Assembly (NCBI RefSeq): GCF_001969855.1
Contig: NZ_MRBL01000020.1
Location: 1-64,000, forward strand
Direction of reading: 5' to 3'
Length of the DNA stretch: 64,000 bases
Origin: Bacillus haynesii
GTDB taxonomy: Bacteria; Bacillota; Bacilli; Bacillales; Bacillaceae
How positions within the stretch are numbered: position 1 is the stretch's first letter; each line of letters opens with the position of its first letter. A program made the translations under genes and the position numbers. Shown piece after piece: positions 17,681-27,205 of this stretch. The notes under the pieces were generated by a model. That model did no database searches and had not been told where the DNA came from. It worked only from the letters and a program-made list of their open reading frames with translations.

Positions 17681-17982
17681 TGGCGTTCGGTATTAAAAGA
17701 AACGAGCTGAACGAATGGAAGCGCGCCGTTTTAAACGACGAAGTTGCGTTTCTTACGCATTACTGGCTCGATGACAGGTATCCGGATGTCAAAACGGTGA
17801 CAAAAGCGGGGTGCGCGAACATTGATAAGCTTGCAGAGTGGGGTAAACAGTACGGACTGAAAAAAGAGTGGATCGATAAAAGAAGCAAATTTCCCCACTT
17901 TGATTTATTGGGAGAGAAGCAGATCATGATTTTAAAACAAGAAAAGCTCTCAAGCCATATCAAGCGTTTCAGGCTTGAATAA
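17680..17982 (+). CDS. yneQ: Conserved hypothetical protein YneQ
   Basis: 100 aa, basic, soluble. Begins MAFGIKRNELNEWKRAV and contains FLTHYWLDDRYPDVKTVTKAGC, matching B. subtilis YneQ. TAATG overlap with yneP. No domain of known function recognised. Confidence 0.88.
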   Translation: MAFGIKRNELNEWKRAVLNDEVAFLTHYWLDDRYPDVKTVTKAGCANIDKLAEWGKQYGLKKEWIDKRSKFPHFDLLGEKQIMILKQEKLSSHIKRFRLE

Positions 17983-18012
17983 TCCGGTGTTTTAGAGAAA
18001 CTCGGACATCCT

Positions 18013-18049
18013 TGAAACAAGCAAGCATCGTTCTTGCTTGTTTCATTTT
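18013..18049 (+). terminator. Terminator of yneP-yneQ
   Basis: 13-bp perfect stem (18013-18025 with 18033-18045), then a short T run. Confidence 0.8.
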
Positions 18050-18197
18050 GATGAGCAAAAATTGAAGGAGAAAAAACTGAACGATATCTTTAGTTTCAAT
18101 TATGTCGTCATCATCATCATCTGTTTCAATAACAAAGTTCACCTTTACCTCAGTGTTTTTCATGCCTTGATAAGGCCGCAGTCATTATATTTTTCAT

Positions 18198-18229
18198 AAA
18201 AAAGTCCCTAAAACAAGGAAGTTTTAGGG
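18198..18229 (-). terminator. Terminator of the YxeA-like gene
   Basis: 9-bp stem (18206-18214 with 18221-18229); minus strand continues into T6. Confidence 0.8.
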
Positions 18230-18248
18230 GGACGGAGTGAGCGGCTAA

Positions 18249-18611
18249 TTAATTTTGGTTGTTTAATTTATCCAGGATGTCCTTATCTATTTGCTTCTCG
18301 CTTGCTTTTTCCTGGCTGGATATTATTTCTCTTCTATCTTCCCAATGAATAATATAATACTGACCTTTCTGCATTTTGTCTTGAGAAGAGAGCTTTAGGC
18401 TTTTGGGCTTCCCGCCTTTATCATAACCCGTAACATCATAGTTATAATTTATATATGTGTATCCATCACTTGCTTTTTCTTTAACGACTTTTGGATCTGT
18501 TGTAATTTTGACATAATAATCTTCCGTTGAATAATATCCGGAATATAAAAAATAGCCTGCGCCCAAAATTATCAGCCCTGCCGTTAAAATTCCTAAAAAC
18601 CATTTCATCAT
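18249..18611 (-). CDS. YxeA-like (DUF1093) secreted/membrane protein
   Basis: 120 aa with one N-terminal hydrophobic segment (about residues 3-25) and a small beta-rich extracytoplasmic domain (YYVKITTDPKVVKEK ... YNYDVTGYDKGGKPKSLKLSS ... QYYIIHWEDRREII), the pattern of YxeA/DUF1093 proteins. GAGGTGATAA precedes a double ATG (18611 and 18608). Monocistronic. Function unknown. Confidence 0.75.
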   Translation of the reverse strand: MMKWFLGILTAGLIILGAGYFLYSGYYSTEDYYVKITTDPKVVKEKASDGYTYINYNYDVTGYDKGGKPKSLKLSSQDKMQKGQYYIIHWEDRREIISSQEKASEKQIDKDILDKLNNQN

Positions 18612-19190
18612 TTATCACCTCGAACCCATCATATTTAAAATTTCCAAACGAAACCATTGATTTATCTTACATTTTCCTTTCACGTTTGTAAGCATTAAAA
18701 GAAAGTTGTCGATTCGAAGGTATGAGGTGAAAATAACGGAGAAAAAAGATGTGTAGCCTGATGAGAATTGGAGCCAATACAAGGGGCTATTCCGCAGGAA
18801 GCATTGAGAAAAAATGAATCCGTTCACCATTAGATCTGATCAAGATAAATTGGGGCTTTAACATTTGAGAAAATCACTTTTATTCAGTTGTGGCTTGTTT
18901 CAGATCACACATATCTAGATACGTCTAAAAGTGCTGATTTCTGCCGGTGGGGGGTATTTAAATGGACGTTCTCCATTCCATCAATCGCTGTTATGAAAAT
19001 TGGAATTATCAACATGATTTTGTAAAGAAATTATACTTCCCAAGCAAAGGACATCTTTCTGTTGAAGGTGTCCTTTAAACATAGACCATCATAATCTATT
19101 GAGGCTTTCATCTGCATCCTGAGGATGGCTGTAAAAGAAAGTGTGCCATCCGGACAAACCAAAATCTTAAGACGCAATTTTGAAGTTTTT
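18612..19190. other. Long intergenic region, mostly unexplained
   Basis: About 580 bases with no strong gene. It contains one 38-codon ORF with a good ribosome binding site (18962-19078) and a 13-bp hairpin (19045-19057 with 19065-19077) without T run. The sequence is AT-rich with frequent stops, as in decayed DNA. Confidence 0.5.
18962..19078 (+). CDS. Doubtful 38-aa ORF
   Basis: ATG preceded by GTGGGGGGT with 7-nt spacing; polar peptide beginning MDVLHSINRCYENWNYQHDF. I do not recognise it. Its 3' third is also the arm of a hairpin, so it could equally be a non-coding or decayed segment. Confidence 0.25.
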   Translation: MDVLHSINRCYENWNYQHDFVKKLYFPSKGHLSVEGVL

Positions 19191-20222
19191 TTAATCAATA
19201 AAAAAATTAAATGCGGTCAAAAGTATAGAAAAACCCAAAATAGTTCCTACGACAATACTATGCCGTTTACGGTTCATTACAACAACAGCGATATATTCGC
19301 GGATCATGGCGTTCGGCCAATAATAAAAAGCGGTTTTTGAACCGATCCCATGGCTCTTTAAACCTGCTCGTTTTGCATATAGGCTGGCGCGGAACAGATG
19401 GAAATTGTTTGTTGTGAAGATGCTGTTGTATTTGCCGTCTGTTAATGAGTCCATCAGTTGTTTGGAGAAAAGCATATTTTGATATGTATTTACAGAACGG
19501 TCTTCTTTCAAAGTGTGCTCTTCAGGTATCCCTTTTTTTAAAGCATATCTTTGCATGGCTTCTGCTTCAGAAAGGTTTTCATCAGGTCCTTGCCCGCCGG
19601 AGAAAATAATTTTCGGCGGAGAAGCAACAGCTGTTTGTTTCCGATAAAAATCGACAGCCTTATTTATCCTGCTTGCTAAAAGCGGGGGTACTGTATCGTT
19701 AATTAATCCACTTCCGAGAACGATGATGTAATCCTGATTAAGCTTCGGTCTGTTAAATTGATATAGAAAATAGGCTGTTAAGAAATTTGTTAAATGAAAG
19801 AAGAAATAGACCGCAATAAGCGATGATCCCGCAAACAATGGCTGAACATTTGGCGATAAAAAACGAGCGGGTTCAATCACTGACAATAGGAAAAATATGA
19901 TAATGCCTAGCCCGGTCATTAAAGTCAAACAATTAGACAATCGTCGTCCTTCTCTTTTGATAAGAATTCTCGCATTCAGAAATAACCCGATTATTAAAGC
20001 AAATAGACCAAACGTTAGGATAAAGAAAAAGATCAGCAGCGGTACAATGACGAACAGTCTGAAAAAGCCAATTCCGACAACGTATGCCAGATAGTAGGAC
20101 AGAACAAGAAATGAACAAAAAAATAGATTGAATAAAAAACCGTTGATGATCCTTCTTCGGTCCGTTAAATAAAAGGTCAGAAAAACAGCTAGTAAAATAA
20201 AGGTTGTCACACCGTAAACCAT
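19191..20222 (-). CDS. YdcF/DUF218 family integral membrane protein
   Basis: 343 aa. The first half has five to six membrane segments; the second half is a DUF218 (SanA/YdcF-like) domain with DYIIVLGSGL, KIIFSGGQGPDENLSEAEAM and TTNNFHLFRASLYAKRAGL. It ends in another hydrophobic segment. GAGGTGTTTAGAC precedes ATG 20222. DUF218 proteins are linked to envelope integrity and possibly cyclic lipid/polyprenol metabolism, but the reaction is unknown. Single gene. Confidence 0.8.
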   Translation of the reverse strand: MVYGVTTFILLAVFLTFYLTDRRRIINGFLFNLFFCSFLVLSYYLAYVVGIGFFRLFVIVPLLIFFFILTFGLFALIIGLFLNARILIKREGRRLSNCLTLMTGLGIIIFFLLSVIEPARFLSPNVQPLFAGSSLIAVYFFFHLTNFLTAYFLYQFNRPKLNQDYIIVLGSGLINDTVPPLLASRINKAVDFYRKQTAVASPPKIIFSGGQGPDENLSEAEAMQRYALKKGIPEEHTLKEDRSVNTYQNMLFSKQLMDSLTDGKYNSIFTTNNFHLFRASLYAKRAGLKSHGIGSKTAFYYWPNAMIREYIAVVVMNRKRHSIVVGTILGFSILLTAFNFFID

Positions 20223-20489
20223 GTCTAAACACCTCGATGTAAATAACGCTGCTCATGATCAAACAAGAGTGTGAAAAATCTTAATAGAATGGGAAATTCT
20301 CGCCGTTTTATTTTAGACGAATTGTATTTTAGATATACAGAATCTATACTCAGTTATTCGTGTTGCTGCCCCGGATATACTGTCCTTTACTATTCATAAT
20401 GGAGGTGTACCCAGCTCACGGAGAAATATTGTGTGTGCATTTGCCGCACACTCATCAAAGCCTTCGATTCCTTCATTAAGATGAAAAAT

Positions 20490-20528
20490 AAAAAAAACTT
20501 GCAGAAAAACAAAGGTTTCTCTACAAGC
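20490..20528 (-). terminator. Terminator of yneR
   Basis: 12-bp stem with G-U pairs (about 20498-20509 with 20516-20527); minus strand then has eight T. Confidence 0.7.
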
Positions 20529-20544
20529 TGAAAAATACTCTTTT

Positions 20545-20832
20545 TTACTGATATTCAAAAACAGGCTCTTCAGATGATTCATTAAAGGAAACAAGCAGAT
20601 CATGGCCGTCGAAATACCATACATCGCTTTCTTCCACGAAAAACGTAATGCCGTCTTTTTCCGCGCTCACACCGATTTGCTGCGGCTCATCTTTTGAAAC
20701 CCCAAGGGAGAAGCCTTTTTGAACATTGCTGCATCCTCCGTAGCGGACAAAAAAGCGAACCTGATCTCCTTCTTTTAAATCAAGCTCGTCCTTATACCAT
20801 TTAAGCGCATCTTCATTAATTTTCAAATTCAC
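20545..20832 (-). CDS. yneR: HesB/YneR family iron-sulfur-type protein
   Basis: 95-aa HesB-like beta protein (FFVRYGGCSNVQKGFSLGV ... GITFFVEESDVWYFDGHDLLV). Unlike true A-type Fe-S carriers it keeps only one Cys (in GGCSN) and lacks the C-terminal CGCG motif, so cluster binding is doubtful. GTG 20832 is preferred (GGAG 9 nt upstream) over TTG 20838, and gives the family length. Between DUF218 gene and plsY as in B. subtilis. Confidence 0.85.
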   Translation of the reverse strand: MNLKINEDALKWYKDELDLKEGDQVRFFVRYGGCSNVQKGFSLGVSKDEPQQIGVSAEKDGITFFVEESDVWYFDGHDLLVSFNESSEEPVFEYQ

Positions 20833-20933
20833 GGGCAATCACTCCTTCATCATTTGTTCAAAGCATGCTGAATCTATTTATAGTATATAACGTTTATGTC
20901 CGATCATGAAAATATAATGTTTTTCGGATAGGC

Positions 20934-21527
20934 TCATTTTTTGCCGGACATCCATTTGATTTTAGGCTCGGTTTTATCGATGATGCGTCTAATGTTCGTT
21001 CTGTGTCTGTATACGACAAACGCCGTAAGAAAGGCGACGACTGCCACCAATAAAAGGTCTTTCGTAAACAGGCTGTAAACCGTTGTATACAAGCCGGTTA
21101 AAATAGAAGAAAGCGATACATATTTTGTGATATACAAAAACAGAAAGAACACCGCAACCATTGTGACAAACAGAAGAGGCTGATAGCAAAGCAATACGCC
21201 TCCGGAAGTAGCGACAGCTTTTCCGCCTTTAAATTTTGCGAATACAGGGAACATATGCCCGATGACTGCGGCTACACCGACCAACAAAGGGTGTACGCCG
21301 ATGTGCAGGATGGTAGGCAGAAAGGCGGCGAGCGTCCCTTTCAAAATATCCGCAGCCACAACGATGGAGCCGGCTTTTACGCCGAGTGTCCGGAATGCGT
21401 TGGTGGCGCCAAGATTGCCGCTGCCGTGTTCCCTGATGTCGATTCCTTTGGCGGCCTTTCCGACAATCAAGCCGGACGGAATGCTGCCGAGTAGATAGGC
21501 TAAAACAAATAATAAAGCAATTAACAT
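20934..21527 (-). CDS. plsY: Acyl-phosphate:glycerol-3-phosphate acyltransferase PlsY
   Basis: Membrane enzyme making lysophosphatidic acid from acyl-phosphate and glycerol-3-phosphate, the first acylation of phospholipid synthesis. 197 aa with about five membrane helices. The three conserved PlsY motifs are visible: [16 protein letters not shown] and [17 protein letters not shown] 7 nt before ATG 21527; a longer in-frame start at 21587 is rejected. Divergent from yneT. Confidence 0.95.
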   Translation of the reverse strand: MLIALLFVLAYLLGSIPSGLIVGKAAKGIDIREHGSGNLGATNAFRTLGVKAGSIVVAADILKGTLAAFLPTILHIGVHPLLVGVAAVIGHMFPVFAKFKGGKAVATSGGVLLCYQPLLFVTMVAVFFLFLYITKYVSLSSILTGLYTTVYSLFTKDLLLVAVVAFLTAFVVYRHRTNIRRIIDKTEPKIKWMSGKK

Positions 21528-21705
21528 TTCATTTCTCCTTTTTAGATGATCCCTTCTCTTTATTTTAACATGAGAGGCGCCTTTCATGACGGCTTTTCTT
21601 TAAAAGTACCGTATATATCATACAAGATAATGCGCGCTAATCATATGAAAATTTTGATTATCGCCTTTGTTTTCGTGTAAACTGAACGTAAAAGGAGTGA
21701 TCGGC

Positions 21706-22119
21706 ATGGAAAACCCTTCTAAACAGGAAATCAAAAGCATTCTTGAAAACAGCAAACGAATCGCGGTAGTCGGCCTGTCCGACAACCCTGAAAGAACATC
21801 GTACATGGTATCAAAAGCGATGCAGGATGCGGGATATGACATCATCCCTGTCAATCCGACCATAGATGAGGCGCTGGGCGTCAAGGCTGTCGCATCCTTA
21901 AAAGACATTGAAGGACACGTTGATATCGTCAATGTGTTCAGAAGATCCGAGCACCTACCTGATGTCGCAAAGGAATTCCTGGAGATAGACGCAGATGTGT
22001 TTTGGGCGCAGCAGGGGCTTGTCAACGAAGAAGCTTACCGGCTTCTGAGCGGAAAAGGCTATACAGTGATCATGGATTTGTGCATAAAAGTGGCACACGC
22101 GTTAACAAAATCGGCATAA
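21706..22119 (+). CDS. yneT: CoA-binding domain protein YneT
   Basis: 137-aa Rossmann-like CoA-binding protein (RIAVVGLSDNPERTSYMVSKAMQ; IIPVNP; DIVNVFRRSEHLPDVAKE; FWAQQGLVNEEA). Family members are small stand-alone versions of the succinyl-CoA synthetase alpha CoA-binding domain. ATG 21706 follows AAAGGAG by about 8 nt. Function unknown. Confidence 0.9.
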   Translation: MENPSKQEIKSILENSKRIAVVGLSDNPERTSYMVSKAMQDAGYDIIPVNPTIDEALGVKAVASLKDIEGHVDIVNVFRRSEHLPDVAKEFLEIDADVFWAQQGLVNEEAYRLLSGKGYTVIMDLCIKVAHALTKSA

Positions 22120-22161
22120 AAAAGACAAAAATCCTTGTTTTTTCAAGGGTTTTTGTCTTTT
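22120..22161 (+). terminator. Intrinsic terminator of yneT
   Basis: 17-bp stem with one G-U pair (22120-22136 with 22145-22161) with T run. Confidence 0.88.
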
Positions 22162-22441
22162 TTATGCGAGAATATGTTTGCGAATTGCTGTGAAAAACGG
22201 CTACAATAAGTCTTGGACAGTTTTTTTAAGAATGATTTTCCAATTGCGATTGGGAGAGCCTTGTACTGCGGGGGACGAATCGTGTAAAATGACGGCTGTG
22301 CAAAATAGCGGCTTTCATTTTAACATTTCCCGACAATGATTGAAGCGATTGGAAAAGAATCGGATAATACTTTGCTTTACATGACAGAGTGTGTATTATT
22401 CTTTATAAGCAATGTTTGATTTTTGAAAGGGGTTTATGCAT

Positions 22442-24409
22442 TTGGTTAAGAAACAGCAAGTTGACTATAATGATGATTCCATACAGGTGCTCGAAGGCCT
22501 GGAAGCGGTCAGAAAACGCCCCGGTATGTACATCGGTTCGACAGACAGCCGGGGCCTGCACCATCTCGTATATGAAATCGTCGATAATTCCGTCGATGAA
22601 GTCCTTGCGGGCCACGGGGATCACATTATAGTAAAAATACATAAAGATAACAGCATATCGGTGCAAGACAGAGGCCGGGGAATGCCAACAGGAATGCATA
22701 AGCTCGGCAAACCGACTCCCGAAATTATTTTGACAGTGCTGCATGCCGGAGGAAAGTTCGGCCAAGGCGGCTATAAAACGAGCGGGGGGCTGCACGGCGT
22801 CGGTGCATCCGTTGTAAACGCCCTGTCCGAGTGGCTGACGGTCACGATTGAGCGGGACGGAAATGTCTACAGGCAGCGTTTTGAAAACGGTGGCAAACCG
22901 GTGACATCCCTTGATAAAATCGGAACGACCAAAAAGACCGGCACCCTGATTCATTTCAAGCCTGATCCTACGATGTTCAGCATGACGACGTTTAACTTTG
23001 AAACGCTTTCAGAGCGTCTGAGAGAATCAGCCTTTTTGTTAAAAGGGTTAAAAATCGAATTGATCGATGAACGCGATCATACAAAAGAAACGTTTTTATA
23101 CGAAAACGGAATCGAAGCTTTTGTCGCTTATTTAAATGAGGAGAAAGACGCGCTTTCTGAAGTGGTCTCATTTGAAGGAGAGCACAACGGCATCGAGGTT
23201 GACTTCGCGTTTCAGTTTAATGACGGCTATTCCGAAAACATCCTGTCGTTCGTCAATAATGTCAGAACGAAAGACGGAGGAACCCATGAGTCCGGTGCCA
23301 AAACGGCGATGACGAGAGCATTCAACGAGTATGCGAGAAAGGTGGCCCTTTTAAAAGAAAAGGACAAAAACCTTGAAGGAACGGATATCAGGGAAGGCCT
23401 GTCAGCCATCGTTTCCGTCCGGATTCCGGAAGAGCTTCTCCAATTTGAAGGACAGACAAAAGGAAAGCTCGGCACAAGTGAAGCAAGGTCAGCCGTTGAT
23501 GCGATCGTCTCTGAGCAGCTCGCTTATTTCCTTGAAGAAAACAGGGAAACGGCAACATTGCTTGTCAAAAAAGCGATTAAAGCCTCTCAGGCAAGAGAAG
23601 CTGCGAGAAAAGCAAGAGAAGAGGCAAGAAGCGGAAAGAAAAGAAAGAAATCCGAAGCGACGCTCTCCGGCAAGCTGACGCCTGCACAATCAAGGAACCC
23701 GTCCAAAAACGAATTGTACCTCGTGGAGGGTGACTCTGCCGGAGGATCAGCAAAGCAGGGAAGAGACCGGAAATTCCAGGCTGTCCTGCCGCTCCGCGGA
23801 AAGGTTATCAATACGGAAAAAGCGAAGCTGGCCGATATTTTTAAAAATGAAGAAATCAATACGATTATTCACGCGATCGGCGGAGGGGTCGGCGCCGATT
23901 TTGACATTGAGGACATCAATTATGACAAAGTCATCATCATGACAGATGCGGATACAGACGGCGCTCATATCCAAGTGCTGCTCCTGACTTTTTTCTACCG
24001 CTATATGAAGCCGCTGATCGAGCACGGAAAAGTGTTTATCGCACTGCCGCCGCTCTATAAAGTAAGCAAAGGGTCGGGCAAAAAAGAAATCATTGAATAT
24101 GCCTGGTCTGATGAGGAAATGGATGACGTCCTCAAAAAAGTCGGAAAAGGATATACGATCCAGCGCTATAAAGGTCTCGGCGAAATGAACGCTGACCAGC
24201 TTTGGGAAACGACAATGAACCCCGAGTCAAGAACACTTGTCAGGGTTAAAATCGATGACGCGGCCCGTGTTGAACGGCGCGTGACGACATTGATGGGCGA
24301 CAAAGTTGAGCCGAGGAGAAAATGGATTGAGAAAAACGTCGCTTTCGGACTTGATGAAGAAAGCAACATTTTGGAAAACGAGAATTTATCGGTCGCTGAG
24401 GAGGTTTAA
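22442..24409 (+). CDS. parE: DNA topoisomerase IV subunit B (ParE)
   Basis: ATPase subunit of topoisomerase IV, which decatenates sister chromosomes. 655 aa from TTG 22442. GHKL ATPase motifs: EIVDNSVDE, DRGRGMPTG and GGLHGVGASVVNALS; Toprim motifs: VEGDSAGGSAKQGRD and IIMTDADTDGAHIQ. The TTG (MVKKQQVDYN) is preferred over ATG 22436 because AAAGGGG then has 9 rather than 3 nt spacing and the N terminus matches B. subtilis ParE in length. It is four bases upstream of parC, one operon. Confidence 0.96.
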   Translation: MVKKQQVDYNDDSIQVLEGLEAVRKRPGMYIGSTDSRGLHHLVYEIVDNSVDEVLAGHGDHIIVKIHKDNSISVQDRGRGMPTGMHKLGKPTPEIILTVLHAGGKFGQGGYKTSGGLHGVGASVVNALSEWLTVTIERDGNVYRQRFENGGKPVTSLDKIGTTKKTGTLIHFKPDPTMFSMTTFNFETLSERLRESAFLLKGLKIELIDERDHTKETFLYENGIEAFVAYLNEEKDALSEVVSFEGEHNGIEVDFAFQFNDGYSENILSFVNNVRTKDGGTHESGAKTAMTRAFNEYARKVALLKEKDKNLEGTDIREGLSAIVSVRIPEELLQFEGQTKGKLGTSEARSAVDAIVSEQLAYFLEENRETATLLVKKAIKASQAREAARKAREEARSGKKRKKSEATLSGKLTPAQSRNPSKNELYLVEGDSAGGSAKQGRDRKFQAVLPLRGKVINTEKAKLADIFKNEEINTIIHAIGGGVGADFDIEDINYDKVIIMTDADTDGAHIQVLLLTFFYRYMKPLIEHGKVFIALPPLYKVSKGSGKKEIIEYAWSDEEMDDVLKKVGKGYTIQRYKGLGEMNADQLWETTMNPESRTLVRVKIDDAARVERRVTTLMGDKVEPRRKWIEKNVAFGLDEESNILENENLSVAEEV

Positions 24410-24413
24410 ATAA

Positions 24414-26828
24414 ATGGCACAGCCAGAGATTTATCATGATTTACCATTGGAAGACGTGATCGGCGACCGTTTCGGCCGATACAGCAAATACATTATTCAG
24501 GACCGGGCGCTCCCTGATGCGCGCGACGGCCTGAAGCCTGTTCAAAGAAGAATCTTATACGCCATGCATGCGGAAGGGAACACACACGATAAGAATTTCC
24601 GCAAGGCCGCAAAAACGGTCGGTAATGTGATCGGGAACTATCATCCTCACGGAGACAGTTCGGTTTACGAAGCGATGGTGCGGATGAGCCAGGACTGGAA
24701 GGTTCGCAACGTGCTGATTGAAATGCACGGAAACAACGGAAGCATCGACGGTGATCCGCCGGCTGCGATGCGTTATACAGAAGCAAGGCTCGCGGCGATC
24801 GCTTCAGAGCTTTTGCGGGATATTGACAAAGAAACGGTCGAGTTTGTACCAAACTTTGATGATACGAGCAAGGAGCCTGTCGTCCTTCCGGCGATGTTCC
24901 CGAACCTGCTTGTCAACGGATCGACAGGGATTTCCGCCGGGTATGCGACTGACATTCCGCCGCATCATCTCGGGGAAGTGATCGATGCCGTGATCAAGCG
25001 GATCGACTCGCCGAACTGCAGTGTGGATGACCTGATGGAGATTGTAAAAGGTCCGGACTTTCCGACCGGAGGAATCATCCAGGGTAAAGAAGGCATAAAA
25101 AAAGCCTATGAAACCGGAAAAGGAAAAATCATCATCAGGGGCAAAGCTGAGATCGAAACGATCAGAGGCGGCCGCCAGCAAATTGTCATTACTGAAATTC
25201 CGTTTGAAGTTAACAAAGCGAATTTAGTGAAAAAAATGGACGAATTCAGGATTGAACGGAAGGTCGAAGGGATTTCCGAAGTCCGTGACGAGACCGACCG
25301 GACAGGCCTCAGAATCGTGATTGAACTGAAAAAAGAAGCGGATGCACAAGGCATTTTAAATTTCTTGTATAAAAACTCGGATTTGCAGATTCCGTACAAC
25401 TTTAACATGGTGGCTATTCATAACAGAAGACCGATGCTGATGAATCTCACATCGATTTTGGACGCTTATATCGGCCACCAAAAAGAAGTCATCACCAATC
25501 GTTCTCAGTATGAGCTGAAAAAAGCGAAGGAAAGGCATCATATCGTAGAAGGCTTGATGAAAGCACTGTCCATTTTGGATGAGGTCATTGCGACGATCCG
25601 CTCTTCCAATGACAAGCGCGATGCCAAAAACAATCTGATCGAAAAGTTCGCATTTACTGAGCCGCAGGCTGAAGCGATCGTTTCCTTGCAGCTGTACAGG
25701 CTGACAAACACAGATATTACGGCCCTCCAGGAAGAAGCAAAAGAACTGGACGAGAAGATCAAAGAGCTGGAAGAGATCCTTTCCAATGATAAGAAACTCT
25801 TGAAAGTGATCAAAGACAGCTTAAAAAAGGTGAAAAAAACCTATGCCGGTCAAAGGCGCTCTGTCATCGAAGAAAAAATCGAAGAAATCAAAATCAACCT
25901 TGAAGTGATGGTAGCGTCTGAAGACGTTTATGTGACCGTGACGAAAGACGGTTATATTAAACGAACGAGCCAGCGGTCTTTTGCTGCATCAAATGGCCAG
26001 GACTTCGGCATGAAAGATACCGACCGTCTGCTCTGTCAGCTGGAAATGAATACGACAGACGTTCTGCTCTTGTTTACAAATAAAGGGAGCTATGTGTATT
26101 GTCCAGTCCACCAGCTTCCTGATATTAGATGGAAAGATTTAGGACAGCATATAACGAATATCATATCGATTGACAGCGATGAATCCATCGTCAAGGCGAT
26201 TCCTGTCAGAGAGTTTTCCGAATCTGAATACCTGCTGTTCTTTACGAAAAACGGAATGGCGAAAAGAACTCAGCTGATGCAGTATAAAGCACAGCGCTAT
26301 TCAAAAGCACTGGTTGCCCTTAATTTAAAAGGCGACGATGAAGTGGTCGATGTTCATGTAACGGACGGAACGAAAGATTTGTTTATCGCGACACATTCCG
26401 GCTACGGTCTGTGGTTCTCAGAAGATGAGGTCAGCGTCGTCGGCGCAAGGGCGGCCGGTGTCAAAGGCGTCAATTTAAAAGACGGCGACTTTGTCGCCAG
26501 CGGCCAGGTTTTAGAGGAATCGGATGTGCTCGTGCTCGTGACCCAGCGCGGATCTATTAAGCGGATGAACCGCACCGAATTTGAAAAAACGTCAAGGGCG
26601 AAACGAGGGGTCCTCATGCTGAGGGAACTGAAGAAAAAACCTCACCGTATCACCGGGCTGCTCGCATGCTCATATCATGATCAAATCACGCTTCAAACCG
26701 AAAAAGGCATCACAGAGGAGATGCTTGTCAAAGATATCAAGCTTCATGACCGGTACAGCAACGGTTCTTTCATCATCGACGAAGATGAGGCAGGGGAAGT
26801 AACGGATGTATGGATTAGCCAAACATGA
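24414..26828 (+). CDS. parC: DNA topoisomerase IV subunit A (ParC)
   Basis: DNA cleavage-religation subunit of topoisomerase IV. 804 aa. Winged-helix domain with active-site Tyr in [20 protein letters not shown] [10 protein letters not shown], quinolone-resistance region [19 protein letters not shown] (Ser and Glu positions wild type), coiled-coil tower (about 370-490) and C-terminal beta-pinwheel repeats (about 495-800). GAGGAGG sits in the end of parE. Confidence 0.97.
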   Translation: MAQPEIYHDLPLEDVIGDRFGRYSKYIIQDRALPDARDGLKPVQRRILYAMHAEGNTHDKNFRKAAKTVGNVIGNYHPHGDSSVYEAMVRMSQDWKVRNVLIEMHGNNGSIDGDPPAAMRYTEARLAAIASELLRDIDKETVEFVPNFDDTSKEPVVLPAMFPNLLVNGSTGISAGYATDIPPHHLGEVIDAVIKRIDSPNCSVDDLMEIVKGPDFPTGGIIQGKEGIKKAYETGKGKIIIRGKAEIETIRGGRQQIVITEIPFEVNKANLVKKMDEFRIERKVEGISEVRDETDRTGLRIVIELKKEADAQGILNFLYKNSDLQIPYNFNMVAIHNRRPMLMNLTSILDAYIGHQKEVITNRSQYELKKAKERHHIVEGLMKALSILDEVIATIRSSNDKRDAKNNLIEKFAFTEPQAEAIVSLQLYRLTNTDITALQEEAKELDEKIKELEEILSNDKKLLKVIKDSLKKVKKTYAGQRRSVIEEKIEEIKINLEVMVASEDVYVTVTKDGYIKRTSQRSFAASNGQDFGMKDTDRLLCQLEMNTTDVLLLFTNKGSYVYCPVHQLPDIRWKDLGQHITNIISIDSDESIVKAIPVREFSESEYLLFFTKNGMAKRTQLMQYKAQRYSKALVALNLKGDDEVVDVHVTDGTKDLFIATHSGYGLWFSEDEVSVVGARAAGVKGVNLKDGDFVASGQVLEESDVLVLVTQRGSIKRMNRTEFEKTSRAKRGVLMLRELKKKPHRITGLLACSYHDQITLQTEKGITEEMLVKDIKLHDRYSNGSFIIDEDEAGEVTDVWISQT

Positions 26829-27135
26829 ACTGGTGTGACACCCCAATTGTAATTCAATATCTAGGGGTAGCGATTTCTGCAAGATAACGATGAATGCAAC
26901 AGAAAAAGAGCATGCCAGATAAACCTTAAACAGGTTCATTTTTAAACATGTTACTTTCTTGTGACACAAGTAGACAGCACCCAATATATCAAAGACTGTC
27001 TTTCTCGTATGGTGCGATTTTCGCCCGTTTTTCTGATTCAAAATTAAATAGTAATGACCATTGTTGGGCTTCTTTTTGGTGATGAGTAAGCGTCAAATGC
27101 ATGAAAGTTCTCTGCTGCTTAATTGATAACAGAGT
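26829..27135. other. Intergenic region at left edge of the arabinose locus
   Basis: No convincing gene. Both overlapping minus-strand frames are open but short; one (from ATG about 27099 to a stop near 26989) reads MHLTLTHHQKEAQQW and looks protein-like without a ribosome binding site, possibly a gene remnant at the insertion boundary. Confidence 0.4.
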
Positions 27136-27187
27136 AAAATAAAACCCAGTCCGTGATCACGACTTTAGTGAACATGGACTGGGTTTT
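27136..27187. terminator. Terminator of araR
   Basis: 12-bp perfect stem (27141-27152 with 27176-27187), loop of 23 nt, T-rich on both sides. It would also stop read-through from parC. Confidence 0.75.
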
Positions 27188-27205
27188 TCCTTGATCACAC
27201 CAAGA

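Noticed and set aside
17969..18163. 64-aa minus-strand ORF starting MKNTEVKVNFVIETDDDDDD
   Set aside because: The start looks protein-like, but AAGG lies only one base before the ATG and the last third is the yneQ terminator hairpin read backwards. Possibly a truncated remnant; not strong enough to annotate.
18615..18830. 71-aa minus-strand ORF before the YxeA-like gene
   Set aside because: Covers the promoter and ribosome binding site of that gene and has no start signal.
26670..27041. 123-aa minus-strand ORF overlapping the parC 3' end
   Set aside because: Most of it is antisense to parC or intergenic; no ribosome binding site; no family recognised.
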